This document shows positions 44,597-53,368 of a stretch of DNA of 64,000 nt, piece by piece. Position numbers and translations under genes: made by a program. Positions within the stretch are counted from its first letter, which is position 1. Each line of letters begins with the position of its first letter. The stretch is from Profundibacter sp033851955 (lineage in GTDB: Bacteria; Pseudomonadota; Alphaproteobacteria; Rhodobacterales; Rhodobacteraceae): the NCBI GenBank assembly GCA_033851955.1, contig JAWSVK010000009.1:124001-188000 (forward strand), written 5' to 3'. Below the pieces are notes generated by a model that was given only the letters and a program-made list of their open reading frames with translations, was not told the DNA's origin and searched no databases.

Positions 44597-45478
44597 ATGT
44601 TTACAGTCACCCTGCTTTGCGACCCGAAAAACCCAGTTGTCGGTCCTGCCGTGGTCGAATCCCTGCGCAATGCTTGGGGAGGTGGAGATGCGGTCTGGTT
44701 GGCACCTGATGTGGCAGCAGAGTTCACGTTGCGGGTGATGCCGGACAACCGCTGGGCCGTTTGGAGTGATCTGCAAAAGATGGGGGTCGATCTGGTGGTG
44801 CAGCCAACCGAAGGCCGTCGCAAAGCGATGCTGCTGGCCGATATGGACAGCACGATGATTGAGCAAGAATGCATTGACGAGCTGGCCGCTGAAGCGGGCA
44901 TCGGGCCGCGCGTGGCCGAGATTACGGCTCGTGCAATGAACGGCGAGTTGGACTTTGAGCAAGCGCTGCGCGAGCGGGTTGGCCTGTTGAAAGGGTTGAA
45001 CTCCTCTGTAATAGAGACTGTTTTGACCAATCGGATCAGCTTGATGTCTGGTGGCAAAGTGATGCTTGCGACGATGAAAGCCAATGGCGCTTATGCGGCT
45101 TTGGTGTCAGGTGGGTTCACCGCGTTCACCGCGATGGTGGCCGAGGAATTGGGCTTTGATGAGAACCGCGCCAACACGTTGTTGATCGAAGACGGCAAGC
45201 TGACGGGCGAGGTCGGGCTTCCGATATTGGGGCGCGAGGCCAAGGTTTCTGCGTTGAACGAAATCACAGCCCGTTTGGGTTTGACGGCGGATCAAGTGAT
45301 GGCCGTGGGCGACGGTGCCAATGATCTGGGCATGTTGGGTCTGGCGGGGGCGGGAGTTGCATTGCATGCCAAACCTTCTGTGGCCGCGGAATGTGATATC
45401 AGGATCAATCACGGGGATTTGACGGCCTTGCTGTATATTCAGGGCTACGATCTGGATGGGTTTGTTGGCAGCGCATAA
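44597..45478 (+). CDS. serB: Phosphoserine phosphatase SerB
   Basis: A 293-residue HAD-family enzyme. An N-terminal ACT-like domain (residues 1-75) precedes the catalytic LLADMDSTMIEQECIDELA with the nucleophile Asp. SGGFTAFTAMVAEELG and the metal-binding MAVGDGANDLGMLGLAGAG follow. It releases serine from phosphoserine, the last step of the pathway begun by the divergent serC-serA operon, so all three serine genes are in one locus. Confidence 0.96.
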   Translation: MFTVTLLCDPKNPVVGPAVVESLRNAWGGGDAVWLAPDVAAEFTLRVMPDNRWAVWSDLQKMGVDLVVQPTEGRRKAMLLADMDSTMIEQECIDELAAEAGIGPRVAEITARAMNGELDFEQALRERVGLLKGLNSSVIETVLTNRISLMSGGKVMLATMKANGAYAALVSGGFTAFTAMVAEELGFDENRANTLLIEDGKLTGEVGLPILGREAKVSALNEITARLGLTADQVMAVGDGANDLGMLGLAGAGVALHAKPSVAAECDIRINHGDLTALLYIQGYDLDGFVGSA

Positions 45479-45526
45479 AAATTCTATGCGCTGCGCGCGG
45501 CAGGTATTTAGAGCAAGAAGAAGAGA

Positions 45527-46537
45527 CTAAAGCAGGGCTTTTGCGGGGCGGATGTAGCCTGTTGTCATCTTGTTGCAATTGAGGATCGGCGCGTTTATGC
45601 GCTTTAGGGTGGCGGCATTGTTTGGCGCCAGCACACCCAGTTTCACCAATATTGCCGCAATTGCGCATTCAGCCGCACGGGTGGTGCCATCGGCGATTTT
45701 TAGAGCGACGCCGAGTTTTAGTTCAGGGATGATGGCGATATAGACCGCCTCGGCGCCGGTTTTCACAGCGACGCGGCCATTCATCGCGCGCATCAATTCG
45801 GTGCAAGCGCGCCGTTCTCCTGCCACCAATTCGGGGAATGTTGTCATGGCCTGCACCAAAGTTGCGGCGGCACGTTCACGCACCGAAGCACCGTCAACCG
45901 AGGCGGCGGCGAAAAATGCCATGGCGCGGGCAAAGCCATGCAGGGTGGTTGCGTGATTGGGCGCCGAGCAGCCATCAATGCCAAAGCCGGGGCTGGTTTG
46001 ATCAGTCAGGTCTTCAAAGGCCTCAAGCGCAGCTGTTTGTACGGGATGGGTTGGGTCAATATATTCGGAACCGCCTTTGATATGTTGGTTCAAGGTCAGG
46101 AAACCTGCGTGTTTGCCAGAGCAATTGTTGTGCAGCTGACAGGGCTTTTCATTGGCGCGGATCAGAGCGTTTCGGGCTTCAATGTCTTCAACAGCGTGTG
46201 CGCCGCTGCGCAAATCGCTTTCGGCAAGGCCAAGGGCCGCGAGCCAAGCCGCAACACGGTCCGTGTGAATGGCAGCACCGCTGTGCGACGCGCATGACAA
46301 CGCGAGGTGTTCTGGGGTCAGACCCGCCGCCGCCGCAGCGCCGCTTTCGATCAACGGCAGGGCTTGAATCATCTTAGCGGACGAGCGCGGCAAGATCACT
46401 TTTTCGGGATCGCCCCACGCCTGAACGATGTCGCCCGAAGCGTCACAAATCACTGCATGGCCCATATGAACTGACTCAAGGAAGTCTCCTCGCCAGATTT
46501 CAGCCATTGGAACGGGGAGCGCTACAGGGTTTGTCAT
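45527..46537 (-). CDS. L-asparaginase II family protein
   Basis: A 336-residue protein of the asparaginase II (Rhizobium AnsA-like) family. Seen are VALPVPMAEIWRGDFLESVH at the start, LSCASHSGAAIHTDRVAAWL, the LHNNCSGKHAGFL motif, GFGIDGCSAPNHATTL and KTGAEAVYIAI. It probably cleaves asparagine to aspartate and ammonia in the cytoplasm; no signal peptide is present. An AAAGGAA box precedes ATG 46537; the frame is open to 46573. It is convergent with serB. Confidence 0.88.
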   Translation of the reverse strand: MTNPVALPVPMAEIWRGDFLESVHMGHAVICDASGDIVQAWGDPEKVILPRSSAKMIQALPLIESGAAAAAGLTPEHLALSCASHSGAAIHTDRVAAWLAALGLAESDLRSGAHAVEDIEARNALIRANEKPCQLHNNCSGKHAGFLTLNQHIKGGSEYIDPTHPVQTAALEAFEDLTDQTSPGFGIDGCSAPNHATTLHGFARAMAFFAAASVDGASVRERAAATLVQAMTTFPELVAGERRACTELMRAMNGRVAVKTGAEAVYIAIIPELKLGVALKIADGTTRAAECAIAAILVKLGVLAPNNAATLKRINAPILNCNKMTTGYIRPAKALL

Positions 46538-46593
46538 CACGTTTCCTTTGCGCTTTGCGCGAAATTTTGCCAACGGGGCTTTTATTTATGGGC

Positions 46594-46599
46594 TATAAT
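46594..46599 (+). promoter_or_regulatory. Possible -10 element for the IalB-like gene
   Basis: A perfect TATAAT lies in the AT-rich divergent gap, about 117 bases before ATG 46716. No good TTGACA is seen 16-18 bases upstream (the nearest, TTGCCA, is 21 away), so the call is weak. Confidence 0.3.
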
Positions 46600-46715
46600 A
46601 CGTTAAAGTGTATGTATCGAGTAGAAAACATGCGCGTCCGAAGAAAAGGTCAAGTTGAAATGACCACTGGTGCGACTTAAATTGAGGCAGAAACAGCTGG
46701 AGGCTGTGTAGGATT

Positions 46716-47243
46716 ATGAGATCATTTTTGGCAACAACTATGGGTGCCGCGCTGATCGCTGTTGTGGCGACCGGGGCCATGGCCCAGCAATCAACAAACC
46801 GCGTGGCGGCCAAGACCGACTGGAGCGTGTTCGTTGAGGATGACCCAACTGAATGCTGGGCTGTTTCAAGCCCTAAGGAAACCGTAAACACCAAGGATGG
46901 GCGCGTTGTGGCTGTGAAACGCAGTGAAATCCTGTTGTTTGTGTCGTACCGGCCTGGCTCAAGCGTGAAATCGGAATTGTCGTTTACGGGCGGTTACCCA
47001 TTCGCCAACGGTTCGACCGTTTCGGCGTCTATTGGTGGCAACAGTTATGAGTTTTTCACATCGGGCGAAAACGCTTGGCCTGCAACACCTGCGGAGGATG
47101 CCAAAATCATCACGGCAATGAAACGTGGCGCTGAAGTTACGTTTACAGGGCGTTCGGGACGCGGCACTGTCACCAAGGACAAGTTTTCGCTGCTCGGGTT
47201 TACGGCCGCCGTTGAAGAAGCCGCCAAGCGCTGCGCTAACTAG
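46716..47243 (+). CDS. IalB-family (invasion-associated locus B) periplasmic protein
   Basis: A 175-residue protein with a signal peptide (ATTMGAALIAVVATGAMAQ). The mature part has TDWSVFVEDDPTECWAVSSP, VKRSEILLFVSYRP, and the end GTVTKDKFSLLGFTAAVEEA with a final Cys, the usual IalB pattern with two cysteines. The role of the family is unclear; in Bartonella it is linked to invasion and in marine bacteria it is common and probably structural. It stands alone between the asparaginase gene and rlmN and is followed by a strong terminator. Confidence 0.88.
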   Translation: MRSFLATTMGAALIAVVATGAMAQQSTNRVAAKTDWSVFVEDDPTECWAVSSPKETVNTKDGRVVAVKRSEILLFVSYRPGSSVKSELSFTGGYPFANGSTVSASIGGNSYEFFTSGENAWPATPAEDAKIITAMKRGAEVTFTGRSGRGTVTKDKFSLLGFTAAVEEAAKRCAN

Positions 47244-47267
47244 ACCCAATAGTATTCGGTTTTGATG

Positions 47268-47295
47268 CACCCTGCCGCCTGCGGTGGGGTGTTTT
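47268..47295 (+). terminator. Rho-independent terminator after the IalB-like gene
   Basis: A ten-pair stem (CACCCTGCCG with CGGTGGGGTG, two wobbles, loop CCTG; 47268-47291) is followed by TTTT and a T-rich tail. It lies 25 bases after the stop. Confidence 0.85.
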
Positions 47296-47356
47296 GCTTG
47301 GGTTTGGTGATAAAACCCTATAGAGGGGGCTTTCGTTCCCATTCCGGAGAGTAAAA

Positions 47357-48526
47357 ATGACCGACACGGCCCCCATATCGCCCGATCTTGTGACCCTTCC
47401 ACGTAAACTGGAAGTGGGCGACAAGGTGAACCTTGTCGGGTTGTCTCGCGATGCGTTGCGCGCGGTTTTGGTTGAGGCAGGCGTGCCAGAGAAACAGGGC
47501 AAGATGCGTGCGGGCCAAGTTTGGCAGTGGATTTACCAAAAGGGCGTGCGTGATTTCGCCGACATGTCCAACCTGTCAAAAGACATCCGAGCGATGTTGG
47601 CAGACAAATTCGAGGTGGCGGTGCCCGAAGTGGTGACCAAGCAGGTTTCCGAGGATGGTACGCGTAAATATTTGGTGCGAATCGCTGGTGGTTCTGAGGT
47701 CGAGATTGTTTATATTCCTGAAGAAGGTCGCGGCACGCTGTGCATTTCGTCGCAAGTGGGTTGCACTTTGACCTGTTCGTTTTGCCATACCGGCACCCAA
47801 CGGTTGGTGCGCAATCTGACGGCAGCCGAAATTATCGGCCAAGTCATGGTGGCCCGCGATGATCTGGGCGAATGGCCCACATTAGGTGTGCCCAACCCGC
47901 CCGAAGCACGGCTACTGTCCAACATCGTTTTGATGGGCATGGGCGAGCCTTTGTACAATTTTGAAGCCGTGCGCGATGCGATGAAAATTGCGATGGATCC
48001 AGAAGGCATTTCCCTGTCACGCCGCCGCATTACCCTGTCAACATCAGGCGTGGTGCCCGAGATTGCGCGCACCGCGGATGAAATCGGTTGCATGTTGGCC
48101 GTGTCATTCCATGCCACCACGGACGAGGTCCGCGACGGGCTGGTGCCGATCAACAAAAAGTGGAATATTGAGGCACTGTTGGATGCGCTGCGGGCATACC
48201 CCAAGGCCAGCAATTCAGAACGGATCACGTTTGAATATGTGATGCTTAAGGGCGTGAACGACAGTGACGAGGATGCGCAGCGGTTGGTGCAGTTGATCAA
48301 AGGCATTCCGGCCAAGATCAACCTTATCCCGTTCAATGAATGGCCCGGATCGCCTTATGAGCGCTCCTCCAACAACCGCATCCGCGCGTTTTCTGACATC
48401 GTTTATAACGCGGGCTATTCATCGCCTATCCGAAAACCGCGAGGCGAGGATATTATGGCAGCCTGTGGGCAGTTGAAATCCGAGAGTGAACGGGTGCGCA
48501 AGAATAAGCGTGTGGTTGAGGGGTAG
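47357..48526 (+). CDS. rlmN: Dual-specificity rRNA/tRNA adenine C2 methyltransferase RlmN
   Basis: A 389-residue radical SAM enzyme. The cluster ligands are Cys136, Cys140 and Cys143 (VGCTLTCSFCHTG). MGMGEPLYNFEAV, the substrate segment RRITLSTSGVVPEIAR and the end GYSSPIRKPRGEDIMAACGQ (with the second catalytic Cys) are all present. It methylates A2503 of 23S rRNA and A37 of some tRNAs. The N-terminus has the family LRAVLVEAGVPEKQGKMRAG region. A GGAG box lies before ATG 47357. Confidence 0.97.
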   Translation: MTDTAPISPDLVTLPRKLEVGDKVNLVGLSRDALRAVLVEAGVPEKQGKMRAGQVWQWIYQKGVRDFADMSNLSKDIRAMLADKFEVAVPEVVTKQVSEDGTRKYLVRIAGGSEVEIVYIPEEGRGTLCISSQVGCTLTCSFCHTGTQRLVRNLTAAEIIGQVMVARDDLGEWPTLGVPNPPEARLLSNIVLMGMGEPLYNFEAVRDAMKIAMDPEGISLSRRRITLSTSGVVPEIARTADEIGCMLAVSFHATTDEVRDGLVPINKKWNIEALLDALRAYPKASNSERITFEYVMLKGVNDSDEDAQRLVQLIKGIPAKINLIPFNEWPGSPYERSSNNRIRAFSDIVYNAGYSSPIRKPRGEDIMAACGQLKSESERVRKNKRVVEG

Positions 48527-48542
48527 GATCTTTCGTGCCACG

Positions 48543-49104
48543 GTGAAGCTATTTGAAAACGGAGATGAAGTTTGGCGCTCGCATTTATATTTTTTCTTTT
48601 TCGCTATACTGGCCCCGCTTTTAGTACATTTAAAGGGGTCTAAGCCTGCGACGCTGTTCATTGTCGCTGCGTTTGCTTACGTGATTTTTGCTGGTATTAA
48701 CTTTGCTGAAGCTCAATTTGCGTTCGGCAAACCTCTAGGGGGGGCAGAGCGTATTCCTACTATTCTATTAAGGTGTATCGTGGGGATATATCTGTCGTTT
48801 ACGGGTTAATTTTGACTTTTTTGGTGTGCTGACATGGGTGCAAACCCGCTTTGAGGCAATGCTGTATCCACGAACGACTAAGGGCCTTTTTTGGGTGCTA
48901 CACCTGAGCCTTTTTGGAGGTAGATCACACCCGCTAGTCTTCGAGCATTTTGTTCCAATACCTCGCCGAGCTATCGACATTCCATATGTTATGCAGATGT
49001 GGTATCAAGGCCAACTATTTTCCCTTTATGTGGCAATTGTAACAGGTTTAGGCCTGGTTGGGTTGCTGATCTGGTCTGCAACTGTCCGACGCGGGACCAA
49101 GTAA
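48543..49104 (+). pseudogene. Frame-disrupted small membrane protein after rlmN
   Basis: Three frames together read as one membrane protein. Frame 1 (48543 to about 48770) has HLYFFFFAILAPLLVHLKG and NFAEAQFAFGKPLGGAERIP. A second frame continues with VYRGDISVVYGLILTFLV (about 48774-48827). A third frame carries TWVQTRFEAMLYPRTTKG and a final helix, to 49104. Each piece is interrupted by stops where the next begins. This suggests two frameshifts (near 48770 and at the T6 run 48817-48822), by mutation or sequencing error. The product would have about three to four helices. I do not recognise a family. Confidence 0.45.
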
Positions 49105-49172
49105 ATGCTTACTAGAAATTTGAGAAGGCGAACCTTAATCCTTTGCTAACCATACTCGGTAATTGTGTTGGT

Positions 49173-49601
49173 ATGGAAAAAATTACAGTTATGTTTTCGC
49201 TGCACGAGACAACGCTTGATGCTTTGCGCAAAATCGCCACCGACGAAGGCGTCGGCATTGAACATGTGCTGCAAGGGGCCATCAGGCGCGATTTGTTTCG
49301 CCGTAGTCGAGCGAAGAAGGCCGTAAGGACTGATGAGCGGCTCGTCGCGCCCTTGCGGGCACTTCTCGCTGAGGATTTCGCTTTCGCTCAAGGTTGGGAC
49401 GATCTGCAAAGCCGATTGCGGGCCAAAGGCTATGCCCTGCGAGAAGCGGGTGCAGGGCTGGCCTTGCACAAACAAACCTGTGGCACACGTGTGTGCAAAG
49501 CCTCTGATTTGGGCAACAGTTACGCGCGGCTGATGCGCCGTTTTTTAACGCCGTTTCCGAACCATAGTCACCGATACCTTCCTGAGAAAATATTGGGCTA
49601 G
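49173..49601 (+). CDS. Conserved hypothetical protein with RHH-like N-terminus
   Basis: A 142-residue basic protein. The start VMFSLHETTLDALRKIATDE resembles a ribbon-helix-helix fold, and the C-terminal half (RLRAKGYALREAGAGLALHK and KASDLGNSYARLMRRFLTPF) looks like a separate conserved module. I recall similar proteins in Rhodobacterales but no known function. ATG 49173 is chosen; a longer frame starts 30 bases earlier. Its TAG stop shares the palindrome CTAG (49598-49601) with the stop of the convergent LOG gene. Confidence 0.6.
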   Translation: MEKITVMFSLHETTLDALRKIATDEGVGIEHVLQGAIRRDLFRRSRAKKAVRTDERLVAPLRALLAEDFAFAQGWDDLQSRLRAKGYALREAGAGLALHKQTCGTRVCKASDLGNSYARLMRRFLTPFPNHSHRYLPEKILG

Positions 49602-50413
49602 CCCTCCCAATTTTCAATCACATCCATCGCTTCTTGGCCTGTCTCAACAAACTTGAACAGTTCCAGATCGTCGGCGGAAATCGTGCCAGCCTCGGACAGC
49701 GCTTCCCAGTTGACGATGCTGCGCCAGAACGCCTCGCCAAACAACAGGAACGGGATACGTTGCATCCGGCCGGTTTGGATCAAGGTCAGCGCCTCAAACG
49801 TTTCATCCAAGGTGCCAAACCCGCCCGGAAACACAGCAACTGCTTTGGCGCGCATCAGGAAATGCATTTTGCGAATAGCGAAGTAGTGAAAGTTGAAACA
49901 CAGATCAGGCGTCACATATTCATTCGGCGCTTGCTCATGCGGCAGCACAATGTTCAAGCCAATCGAAACACCACCAGCATCCCGCGCGCCACGATTGCCT
50001 GCCTCCATTACACCGGGCCCACCGCCCGTCACAATCACATTTTCCTTGCCGCCACCGCCGTTGCTTTTCAGTGTCATTAGGCGGGCAAATTCACGGGCCT
50101 CGTCGTAATACTTTGACAGATCCGCCAACGTTTTTGTGCGGGCCGTGTCCTTGTTCGCGGGCTCGGGAATCCGCGCGCCGCCAAACAAAACGATGGTGGA
50201 ATCAATGCCAGCTTCGTCCAGCGCCATCTCGGGTTTCAGCAGTTCCAACTGCAAGCGCACAGGCCGCAGCTCATCACGACACAGAAATTCAGCATCCGCA
50301 AACGCCAGTGCATAAGACGGCGCGCGGGTTTGCGGCGTGTCCGGAATCTCGCGGGCGGTTTCGATGTCTTGGCGCGAGTGGCGCATCGGATGTTTACGAT
50401 GTTCTTTATTCAT
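49598..50413 (-). CDS. LOG-family protein (TIGR00730-like), possible cytokinin riboside phosphate hydrolase
   Basis: A 271-residue Rossmann-fold protein. The family motifs are VIVTGGGPGVMEAGNRGA and FPGGFGTLDETFEALTLIQ (PGGxGTxxE), with STIVLFGGARIPEP earlier. Such proteins release the base from nucleoside monophosphates; a second class in bacteria is annotated only as lysine decarboxylase-like. An N-terminal extension of about 80 residues marks the long form. A CAGGAAG box before ATG 50413 sets the start; the frame is open to 50455. It is divergent from dapD with a 98-base gap. Confidence 0.88.
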   Translation of the reverse strand: MNKEHRKHPMRHSRQDIETAREIPDTPQTRAPSYALAFADAEFLCRDELRPVRLQLELLKPEMALDEAGIDSTIVLFGGARIPEPANKDTARTKTLADLSKYYDEAREFARLMTLKSNGGGGKENVIVTGGGPGVMEAGNRGARDAGGVSIGLNIVLPHEQAPNEYVTPDLCFNFHYFAIRKMHFLMRAKAVAVFPGGFGTLDETFEALTLIQTGRMQRIPFLLFGEAFWRSIVNWEALSEAGTISADDLELFKFVETGQEAMDVIENWEG

Positions 50414-50511
50414 TACGCTTCCTGCTTTCTTTGTGTCGCATTGTGCCTGTTTCAACTTCTGTCTATATGCTCAGGTTGAAACAGACCATACAAGTTTATC
50501 AGGGGACGCAC

Positions 50512-51339
50512 ATGTCAAACGAACAACTGGAAACCGCCATCGAAGCCGCATGGGATGCACGCGACGCAATCACGCCAGCAACAACAGGCGAAACCCGCGA
50601 TGCGATCGAAGACACTTTGAACGCGCTCGACAGCGGCAGCCTGCGGGTGGCCGAAAAGCAATCCGACGGCAGCTGGCATGTGAACCAATGGGCCAAAAAG
50701 GCCGTTTTGTTGGGGTTCCGTTTGAAAGACATGGAACTGATGTCCGGCAGCCCACAAGGCGCTGACTGGTGGGACAAAGTCGACAGCAAATTCAAAGGTT
50801 GGGGCGCAAACCAATGGGCCGCCGCAGGTTTTCGTGCTGTTCCGGGCGCGATTGCCCGTAAGTCAGCCTATATCGCACCGGGCGTGGTTTTGATGCCGTC
50901 ATTTGTGAACTTGGGTGCCTATGTGGACACTGGCACCATGGTTGACACATGGGCCTCGGTTGGGTCTTGTGCGCAGATCGGTAAAAACGTTCACCTGTCC
51001 GGTGGCGTTGGCATTGGCGGCGTATTAGAGCCAATGCAGGCTGGCCCAACCATCATCGAAGACAATTGTTTCATCGGCGCACGTTCCGAAGTGGTCGAGG
51101 GCGTGATCGTCCGCGAAGGGGCAGTGCTTGGCATGGGTGTTTACATCGGCCAATCGACCAAGATCGTTGATCGCGAAACCGGCGAATTCACCTATGGCGA
51201 AGTACCGCCCTATTCGGTGGTGGTTTCGGGCACGATGCCGAGCAAGAACGGCGTCAACCTGTACTGCGCTGTGATCGTGAAGCGGGTGGATGAGCGCACA
51301 CGTTCAAAAACCGGTATCAACGAGTTGTTGCGGGACTGA
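50512..51339 (+). CDS. dapD: Tetrahydrodipicolinate N-succinyltransferase DapD
   Basis: A 275-residue left-handed beta-helix enzyme. It opens with SNEQLETAIEAAWDARDAIT and contains FRAVPGAIARKSAYIAPGVV, VDTGTMVDTWASVGSCAQIG, LSGGVGIGGVLEPMQAGP and VPPYSVVVSGTMPSK. It succinylates tetrahydrodipicolinate in lysine and diaminopimelate synthesis. The frame is open far upstream, but an AGGGGA box and the family N-terminus set ATG 50512. DapE, the later step, is at 56480. Confidence 0.96.
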   Translation: MSNEQLETAIEAAWDARDAITPATTGETRDAIEDTLNALDSGSLRVAEKQSDGSWHVNQWAKKAVLLGFRLKDMELMSGSPQGADWWDKVDSKFKGWGANQWAAAGFRAVPGAIARKSAYIAPGVVLMPSFVNLGAYVDTGTMVDTWASVGSCAQIGKNVHLSGGVGIGGVLEPMQAGPTIIEDNCFIGARSEVVEGVIVREGAVLGMGVYIGQSTKIVDRETGEFTYGEVPPYSVVVSGTMPSKNGVNLYCAVIVKRVDERTRSKTGINELLRD

Positions 51340-51340
51340 T

Positions 51341-52261
51341 ATGGAATGGGCTCACCTGCAATTGCTACATGACCTTCGGGGTGTAGCTTTGGCCTGTGAT
51401 GACGCGTTGCCACGGGTAAGGGACTTGGCTGATGCCAAGGACCGGCCCTTGGTTGGAGATGTATTGGCATCCATTTTGGAAGAACCGCAGCTCAAGTGTG
51501 ACGTGGGTGATAGTTACAATCTGACGCGCAAAGCTATGCAGATTGGAGCATGGCGGCAGAACGACGATCCAGACATCGCCACACTTTGCATTGCAATACT
51601 TTTGGCCGATGTTTGGCATACCAACATAGGGCTTGGATCACTGGATCAGGGCTGGACAGATCTTTCTCCTTTTATCATGAATTTATCACCCGCGCGCCGC
51701 GCCGTAATTCTTAAGGCCTATTCGGAATTGCGATTAATGGGGAAATGTGACGTCGATAGCATCCCTAATCCAAGCGAATTCCCCACTGAGGATGCAGATG
51801 ACATTATTGCTCCTTTATGCCAGATGGCGCGTGAAATGGACGAAGATCAATTGGTTTCTATCGCAAAGGCAGATTATGGGCGTGATATCGAAAGGCATTT
51901 GGCCGCTCTTCGTAAAGTGCTAAAGCACGATCAATGCCGCTTCCCAGAAGATGATGTTTGGTTTCCGGTCGAAGTCGTCGGCCTGGTAGGGTATGATCCT
52001 GATGCGATCGGTTTCATTGGCTGCACAGCTCTTCTCATCGTTGATGATGTCAAAAAGAAAATCAGGCAAGTCAATATGAGCTTCCGCTGGATGAATGAGG
52101 CTGCGACATACTGCACATTACCTAGTAGCCAGCGCGAACCGATACTTCGTGGTATAAGATATATATATGAAAGACGTGCAAATGCGTGGGACCCTTATTC
52201 GGAATGGAAATCGCTGAAGATTGAAAAAGACGCCGTTTATGTTCCCTATTTCGATTCCTGA
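51341..52261 (+). CDS. Hypothetical protein directly behind dapD
   Basis: A 306-residue protein I do not recognise. It begins one base after the dapD stop (ATG 51341) and has no signal peptide or membrane segment. The sequence is mostly helical and acidic (LLHDLRGVALACDDALPRVR, ADDIIAPLCQMAREMDEDQL), with a late region VVGLVGYDPDAIGFIGCTAL and SFRWMNEAATYCTLP. It is AT-richer than dapD and the genes after it, which suggests later arrival. The tight spacing implies co-transcription with dapD, but no link to lysine synthesis can be read. Confidence 0.7.
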   Translation: MEWAHLQLLHDLRGVALACDDALPRVRDLADAKDRPLVGDVLASILEEPQLKCDVGDSYNLTRKAMQIGAWRQNDDPDIATLCIAILLADVWHTNIGLGSLDQGWTDLSPFIMNLSPARRAVILKAYSELRLMGKCDVDSIPNPSEFPTEDADDIIAPLCQMAREMDEDQLVSIAKADYGRDIERHLAALRKVLKHDQCRFPEDDVWFPVEVVGLVGYDPDAIGFIGCTALLIVDDVKKKIRQVNMSFRWMNEAATYCTLPSSQREPILRGIRYIYERRANAWDPYSEWKSLKIEKDAVYVPYFDS

Positions 52262-52317
52262 TCGCTCAATAAGACTGGCTGCTTGTATCTGTGCCTATCT
52301 GCCTGTAATTGCGCAGC

Positions 52318-52710
52318 ATGACAGATAGCCCCGAAGATACACCAGAAAAGCCCAAGAAAAAGAAGGTTTCGCGCCAGCAGGTCTATACCTTGCTGGTCGA
52401 GGTCGGCCGAATGGAGGGCGACGGCTTGCCCAAAGGCGCGACAGGCGCGGCGTTGATGATCTATGCCAGCGGTGTGGATGAGCCGGAAGCTGTGCGCGAA
52501 ACTGTGGCAATCCTGAAACGGGCCGATGTTGCTCCGCTGGATGTGACCGGATACGGCACCCTGCAGGAACGCGAGGAACAGGGGCACGACATTTCCGACG
52601 ATGAACGCGGCTTGATGCAGCGCGCACTGGATGAAAACAGCGTGATCGTGGCGCAGATGACGCCTTTCTTTGAGGACCAAAAACCTGCCGACGAAAGCAA
52701 ACCCAATTGA
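52318..52710 (+). CDS. Small hypothetical protein before the HAD phosphatase
   Basis: A 130-residue charged soluble protein. It starts with a lysine-rich stretch (EKPKKKKVSRQQVYTLLVEV) and has GLPKGATGAALMIYASGVDE and ETVAILKRADVAPLDVTGYG. It has no known domain. Its stop overlaps the TTG start of the HAD gene (TTGA), so the two are co-translated. The ATG at 52318 gives a normal start; 52309 is also in frame. Confidence 0.7.
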   Translation: MTDSPEDTPEKPKKKKVSRQQVYTLLVEVGRMEGDGLPKGATGAALMIYASGVDEPEAVRETVAILKRADVAPLDVTGYGTLQEREEQGHDISDDERGLMQRALDENSVIVAQMTPFFEDQKPADESKPN

Positions 52711-53345
52711 GCACGATCTTTTGGGATCTCGACGGCACCCTGACGGACCCAAAGCCTGGGATCACCAAATCATTCATCTATGCGTTGGAAAAGTTAGGCA
52801 TGCCTACTCCGACGCCAGACGATTTGGAATGGGTGATTGGGCCAGCCTTGCTGGACAGTTTTGCGCAGTTGGGGGCGGATGATCCGCAAGTGGCTGTCGA
52901 TTTTTATCGCGAGCGATATACCAAAGACGGCTTGTTTGAAAACCGCGTCTATGACGGCATTCCAGAGCTGTTATCGGGTCTACAGCTCGAGGGTTACAGT
53001 ATGTGCATCGCCACCGCCAAACCGCACGCCTATGCGCGCAAGATCACCGCGCATTTTGGCCTAGCGCAGTACATGGTCCATGAGTTTGGTCCCGAGCTGG
53101 ACGGCACCCGCAATAACAAAGGCGAGCTGCTGGCCTATGCGCTAAATTTGACGGGGTTTGATGCGACACATTCGATCATGATCGGCGACCGTCACCACGA
53201 CATTGACGCCGCCCGCGCGGTTGGGATGAGATCTATAGGTGTGACATGGGGCTACGGGTCAGAAGATGAATTGGGGCAGGCGGATAGGCTCTGCAGCACA
53301 CCGATGGAATTGTTGGCGGCCATCACAGGGCTATTGCCACGTTAA
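52707..53345 (+). CDS. HAD-family hydrolase, phosphoglycolate phosphatase-like
   Basis: A 212-residue haloacid dehalogenase enzyme. Motif I is FWDLDGTLTD, motif II falls in MCIATAKPHAYARKI, and motif IV is MIGDRHHDIDAARAVGMRSI. The cap is of the small alpha-helical type as in Gph. The start codon is TTG at 52707, overlapping the previous stop by four bases. The substrate is not certain; phosphoglycolate or pyrophosphate are typical for this group. Confidence 0.88.
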   Translation: MSTIFWDLDGTLTDPKPGITKSFIYALEKLGMPTPTPDDLEWVIGPALLDSFAQLGADDPQVAVDFYRERYTKDGLFENRVYDGIPELLSGLQLEGYSMCIATAKPHAYARKITAHFGLAQYMVHEFGPELDGTRNNKGELLAYALNLTGFDATHSIMIGDRHHDIDAARAVGMRSIGVTWGYGSEDELGQADRLCSTPMELLAAITGLLPR

Positions 53346-53368
53346 ACGTTACCTGCTGTAAACCACTG

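Noticed and set aside
50071..50511. Long in-frame extension upstream of dapD on the plus strand
   Set aside because: It lies mostly opposite the LOG gene, has no DapD similarity, and a good ribosome site and family N-terminus occur at 50512.
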